The notes below the pieces were generated by a model that worked only from the letters and a program-made list of their open reading frames with translations, did not search any database and had not been told where the DNA came from. A DNA stretch of 64,000 bases from Solea solea (lineage: Eukaryota > Chordata > Actinopteri > Pleuronectiformes > Soleidae): positions 27,046,764-27,110,763 of the forward strand of contig NC_081146.1 of assembly GCF_958295425.1 (NCBI RefSeq), read 5' to 3'. The first letter of the stretch is position 1, and the number at the start of each line of letters is the position of its first letter. The translations under genes were made by a program, and so were the position numbers. Below, in pieces: positions 24,491 through 36,900 of the stretch.

Positions 24491-26682
24491 TATGTTCTGA
24501 TACTCGTATCACTCCCAGTAACCGTGAGACTGTACACAGTAACCTGTGCACTGTTCTTGATCACATTTGTGCTCATGCATGGAGCACCTGTGTGACAGTG
24601 TGCATGTGACAGGGTCCATGCATTGATACTCAGAATCAGATCATCCCTGTTCCCGACCTGTGTCACAGGTTTGCTACAGTGTGTCTGTGCACAGTGTGTG
24701 TGTGTGTGTGCGTGTGTGTGTGTGCGTGAACACAGCAGCAGACACACAAGGACTCACCACTCAGTCGCTGTGAAGATGCATTCGTGTTGTTCCTGTGATG
24801 AGAACTCTGTGAGCCATGAAATGACTCGGAGCGAACTTCTGTCCGACCTTACAAACCAGGACATGTTTTCAATGGTGAGTAGTTATAATAGTGACATCAT
24901 AGTTACTGGTTACTGGTTACTGGTGTTAGGCCTAGTTCACACTGCTGCGGCGTCTCTCCTCGTTTCCTCTCTCTCACGCGTGTCGTTCCCAGCAGAGATG
25001 GACAGAGACAAAGATGGATGGATAGAGACTTTATTGAAGATCTGCTGATAATGATATTGACATTCTACCAGCAGCAGTACATAAACCTGACACTAGAGCT
25101 GTAACCGGGCCTTAAAGGTGAGGCCCGACGAGGCCCGACGAGGCCCGAGCTCGACAAGTACATTTTAAATAACGGCTTTTTTAAAAACCTGAACCCGTTT
25201 ACAGCCCGACATTATTCACATGTTGGAACAAAGAATTAAAATAAGTCCTCTGTTAACGTCGTAACATCTCAACACTCTAATAGACCTTGAAGGAGGAGTG
25301 GGTTCGACTCCGGAGAGCTCTGGGTCTCAGACACATGCCACACATCCAGTGTGAACCCGGTTGAACTGCATCAGCTGTTGTACTGGTGTAACTGTCAGTC
25401 GTGGGGAGGCGGTCCAGCTCCGCCCTGACCGTCCTGCAACATTTTACTCTGCTGGAGTAAAGGCAGTTACTGTACATTCATGCTGTACTGTACCAAAGCG
25501 AGCTTAATGTCATGCTGTCAACAACACACATTGTGATCTCTGTTGATTTCTAGGATACACGTGTCATCTATCAGTCAAACAAACAAACAAACGTGTGTGA
25601 TGTTCAAAGGCCGTCGGAGGTTTTCACTCCGCTTCTCATCGTCTGTACCGTCATCAGAAACAGTGACTGCAGTTTAATGTGTTTGTTAAAACAAAAGTAT
25701 CAAGTGTTCCTTTAATCAAATGTTTCTAACATGCAATGAAACAAAAAAGGGCTGAAGATGCTTCATAATAATATAATAATTATAATAATGTAATAAGCAC
25801 ATGTCACATGACCCTTTAAACAAAGACGGAGGGTCACAGGAGCAGAGACTGTGATGTCATCAGCTGATTGTTTGAACTCACCTTTAACCTGTGTGTGACA
25901 TCACGTTTCTGTCATGCAGGAGAAAAATGGAAGAATGGTTTCTCCTCTCAGCTCACAGAGGAGGAGAGCCTCTGTTTTTCTTTTTCTTTTCTTCCTCCTT
26001 TAACTCCCGCCGCTGTGACGTCGGTGGTGGAATTTAGGACATGAGAGCTATTTTGGTGTCGTTCTCATATCTGAGCGGCCGTGCTGCAGCCCTCTGAGAC
26101 GTTACTGCAGTTTTACATCATTTCTAGCTTTAGTTGTCGTGCAGACACAAGTGCGTGTGGTTTCTGCCCAAATTTAGTAGGAAACTGATCGTTGCACCAT
26201 CATTTTGGTGGAATTAAGACTTATTATTATTATTATTGTTCTACTTTTTGCTTCTTGTATTTTTTTTGAATGCCGTACCTTGAGAAGGTACGAGTGTTGG
26301 AAACAAAGGAAAGTTTATTTCCTCCTGGCGCTGGTGCATTAGAACGCTGCCAGTATTTAGGTCAAGGACTTGTCGTCCTGCACCTTTAAATCCAAACAGG
26401 TCGTCTGTCGGTCACATGATGTGGAGTTGGTGTTATTTCCACGGATGAATGCAATCATGTTGTTTTTGAACAGAGTGTCTGAAGGTACCCGAGTTGTTGG
26501 AATTATTGATTATGAAATGATTGTAAATATAAGTATTCACTACATTTCAGAGGTGTGAAATCATCGTCACAGTTCCCGCTGCTCTGTATCCACATTAAGT
26601 TCATGTTTTTGGTACGAATGTCAATTCAATCTTTGCCAGATGTACATATTTCTTTTTGTATCAGCATGTTTTTAAACTGATA

Positions 26683-26692
26683 AATAAATAAA
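26683..26692 (+). terminator. Polyadenylation signal pair (AATAAATAAA), mtmr11 side
   Basis: Two overlapping AATAAA hexamers on the + strand. They lie about 65 bp from the opposing signal at 26755-26760. Confidence 0.5.
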
Positions 26693-26754
26693 AGTGTTAT
26701 CAGTTCATAAACTCCCAGCTATGCTTGTAATTTCAACATACTCCGCTCACAAAC

Positions 26755-26760
26755 TTTATT
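26755..26760 (-). terminator. Polyadenylation signal of the minus-strand RING gene
   Basis: TTTATT on the + strand reads AATAAA on the minus strand, about 1 kb past the stop codon of the RING gene at 27788. The 3' UTR inferred from it covers about 26740-27787. Confidence 0.45.
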
Positions 26761-27299
26761 TAATTTCTTTTTTTAAACAAAATACTGTACAGTGTGATCT
26801 GCGACACTTAAAAAAAAGTAGCATGGCACGGTAACAACAGCTTTAAAATGTCAAATCCAAACCAGCTCGTTTGATCTGTACAGTCGGAATAAAAAGTGCA
26901 AAATGCTTCAATACATCAACAGGAAATGTTACACATTAAAATCCAAAATTCACGTCACATGTAAAAGCTCCTCGTACCAGAGTCTGGACAATGAAGCTCT
27001 GCACGTTTGTAGAAAACCTGCATGATTTTTAAAACACGAATAAGACGTCATTTCACATTTTACAAGTTTCCAATGGTCTATGCATGTTGGCACTTAAACC
27101 TATAGACTTTAGTGTCACGCGACATACGTGACACTAAAGTCAGACATGACCACTCGACATCAGAGCAACACTGAAGAGAGTTAAAAAGACGGTGTGTTTG
27201 AATCAGATAACGACAGACTGGAAAAACTGATTTGTGCCACTGATCAAAAGACCGACACAAAATGTCTGGAACACTCTCTCTTAAACTTGGACATTTGAA

Positions 27300-27480
27300 G
27301 TTTGTGTCATTTCAGAAACGACTCACTCCCCGCACCAAAGTCCATGGAGAAATTAAGTGTTTTTACATCATAGCAGACAAGAGTTGTTGATCCACTGCTG
27401 CCCCCCCCCACACACACACACACCTAAAAATGCAGATTTTCTCTATGGACTTTAGTGCGGGAGAGAAAGTGGTTTGAAAA
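27300..27480. repeat. Inverted repeat, MITE-like hairpin in RING gene 3' UTR
   Basis: The left arm has CACCAAAGTCCATGGAGAAA and the right arm TTTTCTCTATGGACTTTAGTG, which are near-exact reverse complements. Similar single arms occur near 16275 and 20510, so the sequence is interspersed. A C-run followed by a CA run (27400-27422) lies in the loop. Confidence 0.55.
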
Positions 27481-27787
27481 CGTAAGTTTTCAGTCGATAA
27501 ATGTTGTTTAATGGTGAGAAAAGTGATGCTAATGTTCTCAGGATATAAGCAGGCATAGATGCTGCTGGGTCAAATCTGTTCCCATGTGTTTGTTTTTGTT
27601 CTTTTTGTCGGTACCTCATAAAAACCACACTTGAAAAAACCCAAACTATCACTTTTAGAATGTCATTTGTTGTAGTCTGAAGTCACTAGGTAGTTTTAAT
27701 GGCAGTGGAAGTGCATTGAAAACATCAGTTCATAGACAGAGAGAGACAAACCGGAAGTCCAGGAACAAAACACACACAGCTTTCACT

Positions 27788-30075
27788 TCACCCCCAGCAA
27801 CTCCCAAACTCCTTCCCTGTGTGCTGCTGCTGCTGCTGCTGCTGGAGCTGCTGCTGCTGCTGCTGGAGCTGCTGCTGCTGCTGCTGGAGCTGCTGCTGCT
27901 GCTGCTGCAGGATGCTGTGGGAGCCACAGAGGAACCCGGAGGAGGACGAGGGCCCCAGGCCCCCCAGCTGGCGCATGGATTTGCACATGGGGCAGGGATA
28001 ATCGGACAAACCCTCAATGTCCTCAAAGGCCAGGTTGACAATCTGGTCGCAGCAGGGGCTGCAGTAGAGGTGGCCGCAGGAGAGACGCTTCAGACGGGTC
28101 TCGTAAGTGATGCAGCACTGGCAGTGTGGAAGGTCAGGGCCCAGCGACAGTGACCCCGTCAGTGAGCTGCTGTCCAGGCTGCCCGCCTGACTGGAGCTCA
28201 GCTTGTTTGGAGACCTGAGACGACGGAGGACACAGTTAGCGTGAGACAGTCCTCACACTGTAAAGCTGAGCTGGTTTTGTGAATGATTGGATATCATGGA
28301 ATCAACAGTCGACTTAACTTCTTTGATGTTTTTTTATTCTTTGATAAAAAACATCAAAACTTTACTTTAAACCTTTTAGTAGTAAGTATGTGCTACTTTA
28401 AAAGGTTTTTTTTTGCCTTTTTTATAACAGATATATTTTTTATATCTTGATAAGACTGATATTGTGATTTAGGTCACGGTTGTTTTCTATCCATAGAAAG
28501 TTTGGTGTAAACATCCACATGTTCAAATACACTTTTTTCTAGGCTGAATTCAACCATTGTGGAAATGGAGACCTAATGTTAGCTTAGCTTAGCTTAGCAT
28601 AGCATAAAGACTGAAAGCAGATGGAAACTGCTAGCCTGTGTGTTGACATTTAGGAAAAGAAAAAAAAGCTTATAAGTTTGGTTTTGAATTGCTGACAAGC
28701 TATGTTCCTTTGTTATCATGCTAAGCTATAAGCATGCTATGCTAAGACTAGCTGTTAGCCGTAGCCTCATATGCAACACACAGGTATACAAAACAAAAAT
28801 TCAAACTCATTTACCGGTATGAAAAGAATAAGTTATTGAACATTTCAAGAAAACATATTGTTGTTGCTTATTTTATAAAATCTCTATTTTACATCCAGTC
28901 TGTGGAGAAGGCGTGTCCAAAACTCCTTAAGAGTTAAGACATTATCAACTGTTTTAGTCAACAAACATTACTTAACATGCTTTTATTTTGTCATAACTGA
29001 TGGTAAAATGATGACATTTGAGTGAGTGAGTGAGTGAGTGAGTGAGTCAGACTCGTCACATGCAAATTAAAAACAGATTTGTTCCTGTGAAATTCAACTG
29101 GTAAAACAAGTGGAAATATGCGACGGTGAGGCTGGAGTTTGGAAGGTGACTCACTGACATTAAAGGCACAGTTGAGGTTCCAGAGTGAAGCCTCTGATTG
29201 GCCACCTCGCCGTCACTTCACGCTCGATTTGTCCTCAAAGTAGAAATATTTCAACTCGAGTGACGCACGATGTGTGTGGAAATCGCACTCGGCCCGGTCA
29301 ACGTGAAAATGGCTTCTGTGCGTTGACTTTGTCTCTGTAAACTTGTCGTGCAACAAATTCATGTCTGGTGTGAACGCAGCATTAGGCCCGTTTACACCTG
29401 TCATTAAAATGTGTTTACAGGGGTAAATACACCCGAGACACATTGAGGATGGATTGTTATCTGATCTGCCAAACCACTTTGGGAGGTGGTCAGAGATGCA
29501 TTGTGACCACATTAGTGAACATCAGTGTAAATGCAACAGTCTCCGTTGGTGTCTCCAAGCGTCACAGTCTCCTCTGCTGTTGTTGGTTTTCTGCTTTTCA
29601 AAGACGACATCGTCCCCTGCAAAGACGAGTCCGTACAATAGCAACGACTTCATGTGCGGCTAATGTTGTTGATCTTAGGGCAATCAGGTCTTGATGTGGA
29701 CACCAGAGACGCATGTTAAAACCAGGTGGAAATGCATGTGCTGAAGAGCTATCCCATCCCAGAAAGTGGTTACTATGAAATTTTGAAATCTTCACTTGAG
29801 AGGATTAAAAGGCATGAAACCTCAGCATGAGTCCACTGGTTTGAGCTCTCATCCTCCATTGCACCGGGTTGAAGGAGAGTCATGTGATTGTAGATGGTGT
29901 ACACTATGTGTATTTCCATCATTCCTATTTTTAGGGAAGCATCAGCCAATCGGATCTGTCTGCATTAGTGATTGTACACAAATTGATTCATATCTGATTT
30001 ATTTCCACATACGAATGAGGCCTGAATCTGATCTGACGATGTGTATACGTGTATATATATATATATGTGTATACG

Positions 30076-30127
<52 letters not shown>

Positions 30128-30885
30128 CATATGTACATATATGTGTATATATAGATATATGTGTACAGATATATATATGTGTATAGATATATATGTGTAC
30201 AGATATATATATATGTGTATAGATATATATATATCTATACACATATATATCTGTACAGATACATATATGTACAGATATATATGTGTAAAGATATATATGT
30301 GTACAGATATAGATATATATATGTGTACAGATATATATATGTATATGTGTACAGATATATATATGTGTATAGATATATATATATATAACAACCTGGAAGC
30401 TCTAATAGCCTGTGAACCTGACGGTTCAGCCTGTTGCTTTGGTGCTGGAGCTGTGACTCTCGTGAACAGCTGCAGTATTCAACATCATGAGATGAAATTC
30501 ACGCGCGCGCGCTGATCAATGTCATGTAACATCAGTGGATTCCAGTGGGTCACACCTTAACAGAATCCGATTATTACCTCATAATAATCTGATTCATTAG
30601 CTTGTGTAACACCAGCTGCTCTCACTGAGGACACGCAGGAGTAAATGAGCAATTTAAACAAAAAAAAACCTGTTGTCATAACAACTGTGAAGTGAACTGA
30701 CCTGTGTTTTAAAAATGATATCAATTATTCTGACCTCGATATGAAACAGGGGGAGAAAACAGTGGGACACGTGACAGGAATAATGAAACCCTCACGACTC
30801 ACCTGGTCGAAGACGAATCTTTGAAGCAGTCGAAGCTGAGAGCAGCGAGGATCCTCCACAGCAGATCCATGCTGCTTCCTCTCAT
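27788..30885 (-). CDS. RING-finger protein with C-terminal Leu-Gln6 heptad repeat (169 aa), two exons
   Basis: Exon 1 is 30885-30803 (ATG at 30885-30883, donor GTGAG) and exon 2 is 28214-27788 (acceptor CTCAG, stop at 27788). The junction keeps frame. Residues 59-105 form a C3HC4 RING: CQCC, then after 11 residues CGHLYCSPC, then after 19 residues CPMC. This predicts an E3 ubiquitin ligase or a zinc-binding protein interaction module. Residues 130-158 are four repeats of Leu followed by six or seven Gln, then an 11-residue tail. The first 25 residues ([16 protein letters not shown]) are hydrophobic, perhaps an amphipathic helix. A second in-frame ATG at 30870-30868 could also be the start. 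The gene is convergent with mtmr11. I do not recognise a named orthologue. Confidence 0.75.
27824..27910 (-). repeat. CAG-rich 21-bp tandem repeat coding for LQQQQQQ
   Basis: On the minus strand the unit is one Leu codon followed by six CAG codons, repeated with seven CAG in the last unit. The Leu codon is CTG in the first unit and CTC in the others. Confidence 0.95.
28575..28760. repeat. Interspersed repeat with TTAGCTTAGC motif
   Basis: The order TTAGCTTAGC, ATAAAGACTGAAAGCAG, GGAAACTGCTAGCCTG is, from memory, a frequent motif in teleost introns. The class is unknown to me. Confidence 0.4.
29384..30038. repeat. Interspersed repeat starting TTAGGCCCGTTTACACCTG
   Basis: The segment starts with a phrase I recognise as a dispersed piscine repeat (ATTAAAATGTGTTTACAG follows). 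It may extend to GAGGCCTGAATCTG near 30020, which partly mirrors the start. No coding capacity is visible. Confidence 0.4.
30039..30386. repeat. TA-rich microsatellite with TGTA(C/T)AGA interruptions
   Basis: TATATATG runs are punctuated by GTGTACAGAT and GTGTATAGAT. A 36-bp perfect palindrome lies at 30211-30246. Open frames through it (Tyr-Ile repeats) are not genes. Confidence 0.9.
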
Positions 30886-31433
30886 GGTAACATCCACATA
30901 CAAGCGACCTGCTGCTGCTTCATATTCCAGCAAACAAACAAACAAACAAACAAACAAAGGAAAAGCTCAGCTCCGCCCACTTCCACCGTTTACATCTGCT
31001 CATTCACAGGATCGTCTTCATCATCATGTGCAGTCACGAGAGGAAGAGGAGAACTGTTTCATTTCGTGTCGCTGTTTGTTTCTCTCCTCCTCCTCGTCCT
31101 GCTCTTCCTCTTGCTTCTTCTGCAGCAATAGCAGATTGTGGACACAGGGGGCGCAGCTGAGTAGTTTCATGTGCCTCAAGCTAAAGCAAGAAAAGTGTGT
31201 TTTCCTCTCTTTTATCTTGTCCTTCTGTTCTTTCACCGCTTTTGACTTTTGTTTGTGATCAAATATGTTCCCTTTGATTTTTTCGTCACAAAAAATGATC
31301 AAATCATCAAATTTATCCAAGAAAATACAATATTGAAGAAAACTCTAATAATGAGTGCAGAGAAACCACATCTCTGTCAAAACCTGATTTGAATGAAAGT
31401 AAAACATGTTTTTAAATTATAGTAGTAGTGAAG

Positions 31434-31626
31434 GATGAGGACAGGTGAATGAATGATGAGGACAGGTGAATAAATGATGAGGACAGGTGAATGAATGATG
31501 AGGACAGGTGAATGAATGATGAGGACAGGTGAATGATGAGGACAGGTGAATGAATGATGAGGACAGGTGAAGGATGAGGACAGGTGAATGAATGATGAGG
31601 ACAGGTGAATGATGAGGACAGGTGAA
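31434..31626. repeat. 21-bp minisatellite with a 13- to 17-bp short form
   Basis: Units of GATGAGGACAGGTGAATGAAT, some shortened by loss of GAAT repeats (GATGAGGACAGGTGAAG). Confidence 0.9.
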
Positions 31627-33345
31627 CCGGTGTGAATTAAGGTCCCTGAGTGAGTGAGTGAGTGAGAAAGTTAAAACATCTGCGACCTTTGACCCATGTG
31701 GACTGATACAGTATGTGTTTACATAGGTGTGTCTTTAATGAAAAACAAGTGAACATGTGAGATTTGTGTCTCCGTGTCGTTTTTGCACGACACAGGAAAG
31801 AACCCCAGCCTTGTACTTTTTAAACAAGCTGCTTTTTCACTTTAACTTGAGTACATTTTTAGACCAGTACTTTTACTTGAGTAGAATGTTTCAGAACTCT
31901 TTTCACCTCAAGTTCAGATGTGTTTATCTCAGCGACATCTTAACAGGTCACAATGAATTGTTTCATGTTTCAAGTCCTTCTGGATCCAGGGGATCAAACT
32001 GCAGGTCAAAGTGTTTCATCTGCGCTTTTTGACCACATTGCATTTTCATTTATTTTTATTTTTATTTTATTTCAGCTTGTACAACACTTTGAGGCAACAG
32101 GGTATGTTTTTAAAAGTGTGTGTATAAATTAACCCGACCTTGACCCTGAGCCCTCACAGGTCATCTGAAAGGCTTGGGATGTTAAACAACCATTAACTGG
32201 CCCAAATTATTGGTAATTCCATATTTCCAGATTGATAGATGGCCACCTCAATTATGAGCAGAAATATTTGCAGTACATCAATGCTGCCCTGAGCTCTCTC
32301 CACTCATCCCCAGAACAACACAGGTGAACTCCGACATTCATGCAACTTGTAAAATGAAGAACCAGGAACTGGGTCAGGGGGTGAACACTCGAGACAGGTT
32401 TCTAGACTTCAGACTCTAAATACAAGGATTTTTCCTCCACACAGTCAGAAGTGAAGAGCTCTCTTGGACAAGAGTGTCTCCAACTATACTAAAGCCAATC
32501 CAGTCGCTGATATTTAAAACAATCACCTGCAAAACTGAGAACCTTGTGACCTCAGATCTCTCAGGGCAGATAATAATATCACATCCGAACAGGGTCATTA
32601 TGGTATAAACCACTCAAACAGTCATCTTTATGGTTTCCTCAGCTGAACTCTTAACAAAACAGAAATCTTGTAATTTGGCCCCAGACAATTGTTGGGTAAA
32701 TACTGCCATCTACTGGTCATTGTCCCAACATACCAAACCTCTCTGCTGTATTTGGGGCATTACAGTAACTAAAGTAAAGAACCACAAAGTTAGTTACTAA
32801 ATAACTTAACTTCCAATTAAAATCCAAAGCATTATTAAAAAGCAAAAAAATAAATTGATCATATTAAAATAAAGAATAAATTCCGAGGCTGGTATCAAAT
32901 CAAAAATCAGTGCAAGTGAGAGGGAGAAACGAGGGCTGTGAGGTCAAAACTCAGACACCCAGGAGGTCCTCTAAACCTGTCCAAGATACAGAGGTCCTCT
33001 AATGTTGGGATCAATCAGCTGTGGTTGGTTACATGCTTGAAGACTCCAGTCAAGTTTGTTAAATGTCTCGCTGTAGAATCTTCAGTCTTACACACAAACG
33101 ACAATCCCTCAAGAGCAATACAAAATGTTATTTACTCCGCTGATAGTGTTAACCTTCTTTTTCTTGTGTATATGATGTTGATCACATTATTATCAACAAT
33201 AAAAAATGTAATTTAAAATTTAAAATTTAAAAATATCTACACATGTTCTGTTGTCTTGGATGGCATAGTTTAATTTTCTTATTTAGTTAATGTGAGAAAC
33301 ATTAGGTTCAACAAATCATTGTTAATTGTAATGTAAGTGAACATA

Positions 33346-33355
33346 CATATGTATA

Positions 33356-33399
<44 letters not shown>

Positions 33400-33402
33400 A
33401 GT
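33346..33402. repeat. TA/TGTA microsatellite at satellite edge
   Basis: A TATATG run immediately left of the first recognisable 38-bp satellite unit. Confidence 0.9.
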
Positions 33403-33471
33403 CTAAAAAGTGACAAAACAGTCATAGTTAAGTATGTTGTCAAAATTTGACAAAAACGTCATAGTTTAGTA

Positions 33472-33929
33472 CAGGGGTCTCAGACTCAAATGACCTGTGG
33501 GCCACTGACGGTCTCGTCTGGTCAGTTGGGGGCCAGTTGAGTAAAAAAAAAATATATATATATTTTGGGAAAAGCAACAGTTGCGGTGGACGTTATGAGC
33601 TCATATCATCAATATTAATTCCTTTTCTTTATATGTACACTATTACCTCTTGTGAGCTTTTCTGTCTTTTACTTCTTCTGTCTTTTATCCATTATTCTGG
33701 ACAGCATTTTGGTCCACTGTGTTTTTTTTAAAGTGCTTTACAAATAAAGTTGGATTGGATTGGATAATTTCAAAATATTTTTTTTATTGTTTTAATATGC
33801 AACAATAAAAAAAAACATATTTATGATGCAAAATTAATCTATTCATTTAAAAATAAAAACATATAGAAATGACTCGTTACAATTTAATATTGTTTGGAGG
33901 ACCCCCGGGCCACCACTTTGAGCCCCCTG
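33472..33929. mobile_element. Non-autonomous hAT-type DNA transposon, 458 bp
   Basis: The left end is CAGGGGTCTCAGACTCAAAT and the right end TTTGAGCCCCCTG, imperfect inverted repeats of the CAGGGG type known from hAT elements. Each end is flanked by the identical 8-bp sequence GTTTAGTA (33464-33471 and 33930-33937), the duplication length expected for hAT. It inserted into a satellite unit. There is no transposase frame. Near 33733-33768 it carries GTGCTTTACAAATAAAG plus GGATTGGATT, which looks like the tail of a LINE or SINE nested inside. Confidence 0.85.
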
Positions 33930-36900
33930 GTTTAGTATGTCGTCCAAAAAGTGACAAAAAAGTCATAGTTTAGTATGTCGTCATAAATCAGTCAAAAAAG
34001 TCATAGTATAGTATGTCGTCCAAAATCAGTCAAAAAAGACATAGTTTAGTATGTCGTCCAAAATCAGTCAAAAAAGTCTTAGTATAATATGGCGTCCAAA
34101 ATGTGACAAAAAAGTCATAATATAGTATGTAGTCCAAAATGTGACAAAAAAGTCATAGTATAGTATGTCGTCCAAAATGTGACAAAAAAGACATAGTATA
34201 GCATGTCGTCCAAAATCAGTCAAAAAAGACATAGTTTAGTCTTTCGTCCAAAATGTGATAAAAATGTCATAGTATAGTATGTCGTCCAAAATCAGTGAAA
34301 AAAGTCATAGTATAGTCTGTCGTCCAAAATGTGATAAAAATGTCATAGTATAGTATGTCGTCCAAAATCAGTCAAAAAGACATAGTTTAGTATGTCATCC
34401 AAAATCAGTCAAAAAAGTCATAGTATAGTATGTTGTCCAAAATATGACAAAAAAGTCATAGTATAGTATGTCTTTCAAAATCAGTCAAAAAAGTCATAGT
34501 ATAGTATGTCGTCCAAAATCAGTCAAAAATGTCATAGTATAGTATGTTATCCAAAATGTGACAAAAAAGTCATACTATAGTATGTCGTCCAAAATGTGAC
34601 AAAAAAGACATAGTATAGTATGTCGTCCAAAATCAGTCAAAAAAGTCATAGTATAGTATGTCGTCCAAAATCAGTGAAAAAAGTCATAGTATAGTATGTT
34701 GTCCAAAATGTGACAAAAATGTCATGGTATAGAATGTCGTCCAAATCAGTCAAAAAAGACATAGTTTAGTATGTCGTCCAAAATCAGTCAAAAAAGTCAT
34801 AGTATAGTATGTCGTCCAAAATGTGACAAAAAAGTCATAGTATAATATGTCGTCCAAAATCAGTCAAAAAAGTCATAGTTTACTATGTCGTCCAAAATGT
34901 GAAAAAAATGTCATAATATAGTATGTCTTCCAAAATCAGTCAAAAAAGTTATAGTATAGTATGTCTTCCAAAATGTGAAAAAAATGTCATAGTATAGTAT
35001 GTCGTCCAAAATCAGTCAAAAAAGTCATAGTATAGTATGTCGTCCAAAATGTGACAAAAATGTCATGGTATAGAATGTCGTCCAAATCAGTCAAAAAAGA
35101 CATAGTTTAGTATGTCGTCCAAAATCAGTCAAAAAAGTCATAGTATAGTATGTCTTTCAAAATCAGTCAAAAAAGTCATAGTATAGTATGTCGTCCAAAA
35201 TCAGTCAAAAAAGTCAGAGTTTGCTATGTCGTCCAAAATGTGACAAAAATGTCATAATATAGTATGTCGTCCAAAATCAGTCAAAAAAGTCATAGTATAG
35301 TATGTCGTCCAAAATCAGTCAAAAAAGTCAGAGTTTACTATGTCGTCCAAAATGTGACAAAAATGTCATAATATAGTATGTCGTCCAAAATCAGTCAAAA
35401 AAGTCATAGTATAGTATGTCGTCCAAAATCAGTCAAAAAAGTCATAGTTTAACATGTCGTCCAAAATGTGATAAAAATGTCATAGGATAGTATGTCGTCC
35501 AAAATCAGTCAAAAAAGTCATAGTATGTCGTCCAAAATCAGTCAAAAAAGTCATAGTACAGTATGTCGTCAAAATGTGACAAAAAAGTCATGGTATAGAA
35601 TGTCGTCCAAATCAGTCAAAAAAGACATAGTTTAGTATGTCAGCCAAAATCAGTCAAAAAAGTCATAGTATAGTATGTCGTCCAAAATGTGACAAAAAAG
35701 TCATAGTATAATATGTCGTCCAAAATCAGTCAAAAAAGTCATTGTTTACTATGTCGTCCAAAATGTGAAAAAAATGTCATAATATAGTATGTCGTCCAAA
35801 ATCAGTCAAAAAAGTCATAGTATAGTATGTCGTCCAAAATGTGACAAAAATGTCATGGTATAGAATGTCGTCCAAATCAGTCAAAAAAGACATAGTTTAG
35901 TATGTCGTCCAAAATCAGTCAAAAAAGTCATAGTATAGTATGTCTTTCAAAATCAGTCAAAAAAGTCATAGTATAGTATGTCGTCCAAAATCAGTCAAAA
36001 AAGTCAGAGTTTACTATGTCGTCCAAAATGTGACAAAAATGTCATAATATAGTATGTCGTCCAAAATCAGTCAAAAAAGTCATAGTATAGTATGTCGTCC
36101 AAAATCAGTCAAAAAAGTCATAGTTTAACATGTCGTCCAAAATGTGATAAAAATGTCATAGGATAGTATGTCGTCCAAAATCAGTCAAAAAAGTCATAGT
36201 ATGTCGTCCAAAATCAGTCAAAAAAGTCATAGTACAGTATGTCGTCAAAATGTGACAAAAAAGTCATAGTATAGTATGTCGTCCAAAAACAGTCAAAAAA
36301 GTCATAGTATAGTATGTCGTCCAAAATGTGACAAAAATGTCATGGTATAGAATGTCGTCCAAATCAGTCAAAAAAGACATAGTTTAGTATGTCGTCCAAT
36401 ATCAGTCAAAAAAGTCATAGTACAGTATGTCTTTCAAAATCAGTCAAAAAAGTCATAGTATAGTATGTCGTCCAAAATCAGTCAAAAAAGTCAGAGTTTG
36501 CTATGTCGTCCAAAATGTGACAAAAATGTCATAATATAGTATGTCGTCCAAAATCAGTCAAAAAAGTCATAGTATAGTATGTCGTCCAAAATCAGTCAAA
36601 AAAGTCAGAGTTTACTATGTCGTCCAAAATGTGACAAAAATGTCATAATATAGTTTGTCGTCCAAAATCAGTCAAAAAAGTCATAGTATAGTATGTCGTC
36701 CAAAATCAGTCAAAAAAGTCATAGTTTAACATGTCGTCCAAAATGTGATAAAAATGTCATAGGATAGTATGTCGTCCAAAATCAGTCAAAAAAGTCATAG
36801 TATGTCGTCCAAAATCAGTCAAAAAAGTCATAGTACAGTATGTCGTCAAAATGTGACAAAAAAGTCATAGTATAGTATGTCGTCCAAAATCAGTCAAAAA

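Larger units (their letters stand above)
23812..26692 (+). other. mtmr11: Probable 3' UTR of mtmr11 with two possible polyadenylation sites
   Basis: After the stop at 23811 no further coding exon is seen. ATTAAA occurs at 24336-24341 and overlapping AATAAA signals at 26683-26692, so a short or long 3' UTR is possible. It contains a decayed MITE (23965-24225), a TA microsatellite (24447-24487), a GT run (24693-24725) and a 10-bp GAGGCCCGAC repeat (25112-25147). The extent is inferred from signals only. Confidence 0.5.
28215..30802 (-). other. Single intron of the RING gene, repeat-rich
   Basis: No further coding exon is seen. It contains a TTAGCTTAGCTTAGCATAGC segment with AAGACTGAAAGCAG and GGAAACTGCTAGCCTG (28575-28660) resembling a common fish interspersed repeat. 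It also has GTGAGTGA tetranucleotide repeats (29018-29050), a TTAGGCCCGTTTACACCTG repeat (from 29384), and a long TATATG/TACAGA tract (30039-30386). Confidence 0.6.
30886..33402. other. Upstream flank of the RING gene, no further gene
   Basis: It contains the presumed promoter side of the RING gene, with a CAAA tetranucleotide run (30932-30957), a 21-bp minisatellite (31434-31626), GTGA repeats (31648-31665) and a TATATG run (33346-33402). No TATA box or coding exon could be assigned with confidence. Confidence 0.5.

Noticed and set aside
27716..28153. Plus-strand 145-codon open frame with Leu-rich run
   Set aside because: It is the antisense of the RING gene exon 2 with its CAG repeat; the minus strand has the zinc motif and splice sites.
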